This document shows positions 6,759 through 9,876 of a stretch of DNA of 9,876 bases, in pieces (the stretch's first letter is position 1; every line of letters begins with the position of its first letter). Made by a program: the position numbers and the translations under genes. Below the pieces are notes generated by a model. The model had not been told where the DNA came from and ran no database searches. It was given only the letters and a program-made list of their open reading frames with translations. This DNA is from Parcubacteria group bacterium SW_4_49_11 (lineage in GTDB: Bacteria; Patescibacteriota; Minisyncoccia; SW-4-49-11): the NCBI GenBank assembly GCA_003021915.1, contig PXOY01000036.1, forward strand, positions 1 through 9,876, given 5' to 3'.

Positions 6759-7808
6759 CTAGCTCAATCCGACCAAGCCAATCATCAATCCCACCAAACT
6801 CGCGATGCTGGAGATAATCCAAAACCGCATAACAATTTTGGACTCCGGCCATCCGAGCGCTTGAAAATGATGGTGAATCGGAGCAGAGCGTAACAGACGT
6901 CGTCCACATACGCGCTTGGCAAACGTCTGCAACAGCGAAGAAAACCCTTCCACAAAAAAGAGAAACGCAATAATCGGTAAAATGACGATAGTATCAGTGA
7001 GAAACGACGCCACGGCCAACGTCGAGCCGAGGGCGAATGCTCCCGTTGCTCCCATAAAGAAACGCGCGGGATGAATATTAAACCACAGAAAGGCAGTTAA
7101 GGCACCGATTAACGTGGCCAGAAATATGGCCAAGCTGTAGTGCTCCTGAACAAAGGCGATCCCGGTAAGCGTGGCGAAGGGCGGAATAATGGAGCCTGCG
7201 AGCAAGCCGTCCAATCCGTCGGTGATATCCACGGCGTTCATCACAAACAGCACGATTAACAGGAACAGAGGCACGTACCAAAAGCCAAGCTCCACTTCCG
7301 AAACGATTCCCAAGAGTTCTCCGCCGGGAATCTGCAACTGCGTCCAATCCAGCTTCACGGAGAACCAGTACGCGCCGAAACTGGCGATCAGTAACTGCAA
7401 AAAGAGTTTGAGTTTCGCACCCAGGCCCTTAATTGTTCCCCAGCCTTTGATATTGGCAATATCATCCACCGCTCCCAGTACTCCGCCGGTAGTCAAGAAA
7501 AAGAGGGGTAAAAATGTCTCCTCGCGTGTGAGATTAAACAGTAAGGTCAATATCGCCGTAGTGACCCAAAACAACGTGCCCGCCATGGTGGGCGTGCCGC
7601 TTTTATGTCGATGATGGGAGGTATAGACCGGAGATTCTTTGTTATCCCACGAATGTTCTCGAATGCTCTTGCCCAGACTGTTTTTGTACAAAAAATCGGT
7701 GAGGACGGGCGTCAAGCTCATACCTAGAATAAACGCCAACACCGAGAATCCGGAGATATGCACTAACTGCTGAACAACTTCTTGATTCTCGAAAAGATAC
7801 CAGAGCAT
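6759..7808 (-). CDS. mraY: phospho-N-acetylmuramoyl-pentapeptide transferase (MraY)
   Basis: MraY transfers phospho-MurNAc-pentapeptide from UDP to undecaprenyl phosphate, giving lipid I at the inner membrane face. The 349-aa protein has about ten membrane segments and the family motifs in order: HKSGTPTMAG (68-77), GAVDDIANIKG with Asp115-Asp116 (112-122), NAVDITDGLDGL (191-202), FNIHPARFFMG (243-253) and APIHHHFQALGW (309-320). The triple-His loop separates MraY from WecA/TagO relatives. Unusual: the motif FMGDTGS, whose Asp is essential in Aquifex MraY (Asp265), reads FMGATGA (251-257; codon GCA). NLTDGLDG reads DITDGLDG. The start ATG at 7808 has no Shine-Dalgarno but a good promoter lies just upstream. 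It heads the cell-wall block; the next gene begins 70 nt after its stop. The family call is firm; activity depends on the missing Asp. Confidence 0.92.
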   Translation of the reverse strand: MLWYLFENQEVVQQLVHISGFSVLAFILGMSLTPVLTDFLYKNSLGKSIREHSWDNKESPVYTSHHRHKSGTPTMAGTLFWVTTAILTLLFNLTREETFLPLFFLTTGGVLGAVDDIANIKGWGTIKGLGAKLKLFLQLLIASFGAYWFSVKLDWTQLQIPGGELLGIVSEVELGFWYVPLFLLIVLFVMNAVDITDGLDGLLAGSIIPPFATLTGIAFVQEHYSLAIFLATLIGALTAFLWFNIHPARFFMGATGAFALGSTLAVASFLTDTIVILPIIAFLFFVEGFSSLLQTFAKRVCGRRLLRSAPIHHHFQALGWPESKIVMRFWIISSIASLVGLMIGLVGLS

Positions 7809-7822
7809 ACACGTAACTGACA

Positions 7823-7833
7823 GTTTGCCAAAC
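7823..7833. promoter_or_regulatory. small palindrome at the mraY transcription start, possible operator
   Basis: GTTTGCCAAAC is a perfect inverted repeat around one central base, and extends by one more A/T pair on each side (7822-7834). It covers the predicted +1 region of the mraY promoter, where a repressor or an mRNA hairpin could act. It is short enough to occur by chance. Confidence 0.25.
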
Positions 7834-7840
7834 TTTTCCC

Positions 7841-7868
7841 ATTATAGCGCATTCTCTTTGTGACGCAA
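7841..7868 (-). promoter_or_regulatory. promoter of mraY
   Basis: The minus strand has a perfect TATAAT (7841-7846) and TTGCGT (7863-7868) spaced by 16 nt. The predicted start near 7834 gives a leader of about 26 nt before the mraY ATG. The -35 matches at only three positions, but the perfect -10 and its location just upstream of the first gene of the block make this the best promoter in the window. Confidence 0.6.
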
Positions 7869-7877
7869 ATAAAGAAT

Positions 7878-7907
7878 AGAAGCCAGGAGCCTGAAGCCGG
7901 AAGCCAG
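7878..7907 (+). repeat. GAAGCC-type short tandem tract (left copy)
   Basis: Three imperfect copies of an AGAAGCCAGG-like unit (GAAGCCAGGAGCC, TGAAGCC, GGAAGCCAG). A related tract in the opposite orientation lies at 8681-8714. It is non-coding, and forms the outer part of the left composite repeat block upstream of mraY. Confidence 0.6.
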
Positions 7908-7910
7908 CGT

Positions 7911-7958
7911 GAATAGTATCTAGAATTTAGTATTTGGTATTTAGAATGTGGAATTTGG
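7911..7958 (+). repeat. TTTAGTATTTGG-type AT-rich degenerate tandem repeat
   Basis: Degenerate repeats of a TAGAATTTAG / TATTTGG / TATTTAGAA motif, found between the GAAGCC tract and the GATATA units. It looks like a slippage-prone spacer. No promoter or ORF is supported inside it, and the right-hand block has only a short AT stretch at the equivalent place. Confidence 0.5.
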
Positions 7959-7959
7959 T

Positions 7960-8053
7960 GATATATGGTTGATACATGCGCTTGATGGCGCGATATACAG
8001 TTGATACATATACCCTTCGGGCATGATATACAGTGGATATACGGTTGTATTAA
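7960..8053 (+). repeat. GATATA-type repeat block with internal hairpins (left copy)
   Basis: Three related units: GATATATGGTTGATACAT (7960-7977), GATATACAGTTGATACAT (7992-8009) and a unit starting GATATACAGTGGATATAC (8025-8042) that continues to 8053. The first two are separated by GCGC-TTGATG-GCGC, a small hairpin; the second and third by CCC-TTC-GGG. The same family occurs inverted at 8611-8672. The segment 8032-8053 matches the reverse complement of 8611-8632 at 18 of 22 positions. Confidence 0.7.
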
Positions 8054-8099
8054 GTGGTTATAAGGTAACCTCCATTCCCTCGATTTACCACGGGCACTT

Positions 8100-8120
8100 A
8101 AAAAACATGTGGTGTTTTTT
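8100..8120. repeat. perfect A/T-stem hairpin
   Basis: AAAAAACA (8100-8107) pairs perfectly with TGTTTTTT (8113-8120) around loop TGTGG. It is immediately followed by a second hairpin at 8123. It could be part of a bidirectional termination signal, but no gene clearly reads into it. Confidence 0.5.
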
Positions 8121-8122
8121 AC

Positions 8123-8140
8123 GGCTTTCTATCGAAAGCC
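8123..8140. repeat. perfect 7-bp hairpin followed by a T-rich run
   Basis: GGCTTTC (8123-8129) and GAAAGCC (8134-8140) form a perfect stem with loop TATC, followed on the plus strand by TATTTTC. The shape is terminator-like for plus-strand transcription, yet no plus-strand gene lies upstream in the window. An unseen small RNA or a decayed gene is possible. Confidence 0.4.
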
Positions 8141-8214
8141 TATTTTCAAAGAGACTGCCAATAGCAATTCTTTTTCTGGCGTTGAGCAGTTATTACGAGG
8201 AAAACAGGTTGTGT

Positions 8215-8249
8215 CTTCCTCTTTTTAAAGAGGAAGGGCCCCGAAGGGG
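8215..8249. repeat. double-hairpin palindromic element
   Basis: CTTCCTCTTT (8215-8224) and AAAGAGGAAG (8227-8236) form a perfect 10-bp inverted repeat with two central T. Immediately after, CCCC-GAA-GGGG (8239-8249) forms a second stem. The GAA/TTC loop recurs in the hairpins of the GATATA blocks. This has the look of a dispersed intergenic palindromic element (REP-like). Confidence 0.5.
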
Positions 8250-8349
8250 GATGGAGTTCTCGTGACGAAGTCTTCTAATTCTGGAATGGTATCTACTTAC
8301 ATCATAGCAACTGAAACAATTGTTGAGATACGTTCTAGACCCGAAATTC

Positions 8350-8382
8350 GAAATTAAAACGCCGACAGGTGGCAGCCGGCGT
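8350..8382 (-). terminator. intrinsic terminator of the small basic-protein gene
   Basis: On the minus strand an 8-bp stem, ACGCCGGC with GTCGGCGT (8375-8382 and 8359-8366, one G-U pair), encloses an 8-nt loop and runs straight into TTTTAATTT. It begins 27 nt after the stop codon of the gene at 8410-8565, the right place and orientation for rho-independent termination. Confidence 0.6.
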
Positions 8383-8409
8383 CTAAGGATCTTATAATGT
8401 CAGATGGTT

Positions 8410-8565
8410 TCACCTCTTATGCTTCTGCTTCAATTTGTAGCGCTGCGACTTGTGGCGGGCTCGTTGTTGCCGCATGGCCTGCGGCGTATGACGCCCTTTC
8501 GTTTTGCGCTGATGTTTACCCCTCTTTTTGAGAGCTCGCGGACCTAACTTGGAGATGGAACTCAT
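8410..8565 (-). CDS. small, extremely basic protein of 51 aa, function unknown
   Basis: An ATG at 8565 to TGA at 8410-8412 encodes 51 residues beginning MSSISKLGPRALKKRGKHQR and ending KLKQKHKR. Twenty residues are Lys or Arg, four are His, six are Gln, and none is Asp or Glu. There is no hydrophobic segment. A good Shine-Dalgarno, GAGG with 7 nt to the ATG, is unique in this window, and an intrinsic terminator follows 27 nt after the stop. Together these argue for a real, well-expressed monocistronic gene. The composition suggests an RNA- or ribosome-binding protein. It does not match bL34, bL36, bS20, bS21 or THX as I know them, and the COX24/AURKAIP1 motif is not clear. It sits between the two inverted composite repeats. 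Confidence 0.75.
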   Translation of the reverse strand: MSSISKLGPRALKKRGKHQRKTKGRHTPQAMRQQRARHKSQRYKLKQKHKR

Positions 8566-8592
8566 TACTTTTCCTCAACACAGCCCATAGGT

Positions 8593-8621
8593 TTTACCAT
8601 ATTTCGGGTATCAATGCAACC
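8593..8621 (-). promoter_or_regulatory. candidate promoter for the small basic-protein gene
   Basis: On the minus strand TTGCAT is followed after 17 nt by TAAAAC, which is preceded by TGG (extended -10). It lies roughly 30 nt upstream of the start codon, and the -35 box touches the edge of the inverted GATATA repeat. Both hexamers are imperfect. Confidence 0.3.
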
Positions 8622-8672
8622 GTATATCGACCATATATCGTGCTCGAAGAGCACATATATCTATCGTATATC
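8611..8672 (-). repeat. GATATA-type repeat block with long hairpin (right, inverted copy)
   Basis: Read on the minus strand this has GATATACGATAGATATAT, a hairpin, then GATATATGGTCGATATAC continuing as GGTTGCATTGA. It is the same family as 7960-8053 but in the opposite orientation. The hairpin is strong: GTGCTC (8640-8645) pairs with GAGCAC (8649-8654) around GAA, and ATATAT arms extend it on both sides with a single bulged C (8633-8660). Confidence 0.7.
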
Positions 8673-8680
8673 AAATTTTA

Positions 8681-8714
8681 CTGGCTTCAGGATTCAGGAG
8701 ATTCAGGCTTCTCT
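8681..8714 (-). repeat. GAAGCC-type tract (right, inverted copy)
   Basis: The plus strand reads GGCTTCAGGATTCAGGAG then ATTCAGGCTTC. On the minus strand this is a GAAGCCTGAA-like tract ending CTGAAGCCAG, related to 7878-7907. It lies just outside the inverted GATATA block, mirroring the left side, and ends about 50 nt before the UMP kinase gene. Confidence 0.55.
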
Positions 8715-8764
8715 CATCAAACGTTGTATGCTATGCTGACCTCGAATGAATAACTTCCCACCCT

Positions 8765-9466
8765 ATGCAGAAAAACACGTATGTACTGTCTTTGGGAGGC
8801 TCTCTCATCGCTCCGTCGCCTGCCGGAACGCTCAACACGGAGTATCTCGCGCGTTTCCGTGCTACACTGCGTCCGTTTTTAGAAGACGGACATCGCTTTT
8901 TTATTATTGCTGGTGGCGGAAAAACGGCTCGTCTGTATCAGAACACGCTTGAGGAGCTCACGTCTCCCCCCAATGACACTCTTGATTGGATGGGCATTTA
9001 TGCCACACATCTCAACTCGCATCTTATCCGGATGCTTTTTTCTGAGTACGCGTATCCCGAAATTATTACCTCTCCCTTCCAAGAATATCACTACGGCAAG
9101 GAGCATCAAATTATCGTCAGCGGCGGCTGGCATCCCGGGAATTCCACGGATTTTGTCGCCACCTCTCTCGCAGGCGAAAACGATGTGGGCTTTGTCCTGA
9201 ATCTCTCTAATATTCAATATGCATACACGAAAGATCCGGACACCTACGAAGATGCCGAACCGATCTACGACATGACCTGGGAAGAATTTCAAGAATTGGT
9301 CGGAGACGAGTGGACGCCCGGCTCGTCAGTGCCGTTTGACCCTGCCGCCAGTCGTCGAGCACACGATCTCGGTTTGGAGGTGCGCCTCCTTGATGGAGAA
9401 AACTTAGAGAATTTCACGCAATTCCTCCATACCGGAGAGGCTGAGGGCACGCGTATTCATCCTTAA
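8765..9466 (+). CDS. pyrH: UMP kinase, archaeal-type (amino acid kinase family)
   Basis: UMP kinase phosphorylates UMP to UDP in pyrimidine nucleotide synthesis; UDP feeds the UDP-sugars used by the Mur pathway. The 233-aa protein has the amino-acid-kinase fold motifs: LSLGGSLI (8-15), FIIAGGGKTAR (46-56), DWMGIYATHLNSHLI (74-88), VSGGWHPGNSTDFVA (118-132), VLNLSNIQYAYTKDP (144-158), then a TPG...FDP stretch (184-192) and a C-terminal GTRIHP. The STDxxA and GGG patterns and the length of about 230 match the archaeal-type branch rather than the E. coli type. No Shine-Dalgarno or clear promoter is visible, though two overlapping TATGCT boxes occur near 8727. It converges on the rodA-like gene, and the two stop codons share TTAA. 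Confidence 0.88.
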   Translation: MQKNTYVLSLGGSLIAPSPAGTLNTEYLARFRATLRPFLEDGHRFFIIAGGGKTARLYQNTLEELTSPPNDTLDWMGIYATHLNSHLIRMLFSEYAYPEIITSPFQEYHYGKEHQIIVSGGWHPGNSTDFVATSLAGENDVGFVLNLSNIQYAYTKDPDTYEDAEPIYDMTWEEFQELVGDEWTPGSSVPFDPAASRRAHDLGLEVRLLDGENLENFTQFLHTGEAEGTRIHP

Positions 9467-9876
9467 ATCAGATCGCTTTGGTTTTCACGAGCGAAAATAT
9501 GACTGCCGGTCATCGCCAGTTGCCGATAAATACTAAACACGAGTCCGAAGAGTACGGCGAAGGAAATCAACGAGCTTCCGCCGTAACTCATCAACGGTAA
9601 CGGAAGTCCGGTCACCGGGAGGAGGCCGAGATTCATGCCCACATTCACGGCCGTTTGAATGACAAAGAGAGCTAAGACTCCTCCTACCAGCATTTGAGCG
9701 AATACGTCTCGCGTTTTAAACGTAATACTCACTAACCGCCCAATAACGACACTCACTAACAAGAAATAGAGCGAAATGCCGACGAATCCCCACTGCTGAG
9801 CAAACCCCGCGAAGATAAAGTCGGTATGCACTTCCGGTACATATCTGAGTTCGCCGCTCTGAGACAACCCTTGGCC
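9463..9876 (-). CDS. rodA: SEDS-family peptidoglycan polymerase, RodA-like (5' end outside window)
   Basis: This is the C-terminal 137 residues of a second FtsW/RodA protein; the frame stays open to the right edge (GQGLSQSGELRYVPE), so a TTG at 9867 is not a real start. It keeps the canonical motifs that the 2565-3707 paralogue has changed: VPEVHTDFIF with the essential Asp, GLLPVTGLPLPLMSYGGSS, and an ASN-rich VNVGMNLG segment. The usual AEE after the Asp motif reads AQQ. About four membrane segments remain. RodA drives side-wall elongation and FtsW septation; canonical motifs and separation from the mur block favour RodA, but the distinction is not secure from a fragment. It ends convergently against pyrH with a 4-nt overlap. 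Confidence 0.88.
   Translation of the reverse strand, partial: GQGLSQSGELRYVPEVHTDFIFAGFAQQWGFVGISLYFLLVSVVIGRLVSITFKTRDVFAQMLVGGVLALFVIQTAVNVGMNLGLLPVTGLPLPLMSYGGSSLISFAVLFGLVFSIYRQLAMTGSHIFARENQSDLI

Larger units (their letters stand above)
8054..8349. other. non-coding stretch with hairpins, no gene recognised
   Basis: No convincing coding region or known RNA gene (tmRNA, SRP RNA, RNase P RNA, tRNA) is recognised here on either strand. A possible 80-codon reading frame starts inside the GATATA repeat and has no family features. The stretch is marked instead by perfect hairpins listed separately (8100-8120, 8123-8140, 8215-8249) and a short direct repeat CGAAATT-CGAAATT near 8342-8355. Confidence 0.5.

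Noticed and set aside
7960..8053. GATATA repeats as a CRISPR array
   Set aside because: Units are degenerate, spacers are 14-15 nt hairpins rather than unique 30-40 nt sequences, and no cas genes are present.
8023..8265. Plus-strand 80-codon reading frame in the repeat-rich region
   Set aside because: It begins inside the GATATA repeat, runs through several palindromes, has no Shine-Dalgarno and no family-like pattern; probably chance.
8054..8349. Possible RNase P RNA or tmRNA because of GAGGAAAA near 8197
   Set aside because: The surrounding conserved blocks of these RNAs are not present on either strand.
8393..8398. Perfect TATAAT on the plus strand
   Set aside because: No -35 at any normal spacing and no plus-strand gene nearby (pyrH starts over 360 nt away); it lies between the small gene stop and its terminator.
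9865..9867. TTG as the start codon of the rodA-like gene
   Set aside because: The frame stays open to the window edge with family-like sequence upstream (GQG), and the fragment lacks the N-terminal membrane segments, so the gene simply continues outside.

Overview
The window looks like a stretch of a small bacterial genome of the Patescibacteria (Candidate Phyla Radiation) type, probably a parcubacterial lineage. That placement is an inference. It rests on a very short EF-Ts (151 aa), an archaeal-type UMP kinase, divergent MraY, MurD and FtsW proteins, a D-aminoacylase-like gene inside a cell-wall cluster, tRNAs without an encoded CCA end, and an almost complete lack of Shine-Dalgarno sequences. 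No plasmid, phage or CRISPR genes are visible.

Layout. Everything from 16 to 7808 is on the minus strand and reads right to left as one long collinear block. First come cell-wall genes: mraY (6759-7808), an N-acyl-D-amino-acid deacylase-like amidohydrolase (5123-6688), murD (3704-5119) and an ftsW/rodA-family flippase/polymerase (2565-3707). Translation genes follow: rpsB (1810-2505), tsf (1327-1782), a membrane-anchored TPR protein (239-1303), tRNA-Thr(TGT) and tRNA-Tyr(GTA). A perfect TATAAT box precedes mraY. Weaker candidate promoters sit before the deacylase, rpsB and the tRNA pair, so the block is probably several overlapping transcription units.

The region 7809-8764 is mostly non-coding and rich in repeats. 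Two composite repeat blocks, each a GAAGCC-type tract plus GATATA-type units with small hairpins, lie in opposite orientation at its two ends (7878-8053 and 8611-8714). Between them are several perfect hairpins and one small gene (8410-8565, minus) for a 51-residue, extremely basic protein. It has the only good Shine-Dalgarno in the window and its own intrinsic terminator.

To the right, an archaeal-type UMP kinase gene (8765-9466, plus) converges on the 3' end of a second SEDS gene, rodA-like (9463-9876, minus, cut by the window edge). The two stop codons share a TTAA.

How the genes work together: MraY makes lipid I, MurD adds the second residue of the stem peptide, the FtsW/RodA proteins polymerise lipid II, and the deacylase could supply or recycle D-amino acids (inference). 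rpsB and tsf form the conserved ribosomal protein S2/EF-Ts pair. The most notable observations are sequence-level departures in the cell-wall enzymes (MraY FMGATG instead of FMGDTG, altered MurD and FtsW motifs, a lost metal-ligand histidine in the deacylase) and the inverted composite repeats enclosing the small basic gene. I do not see a clear new multi-gene defence or mobile system here.
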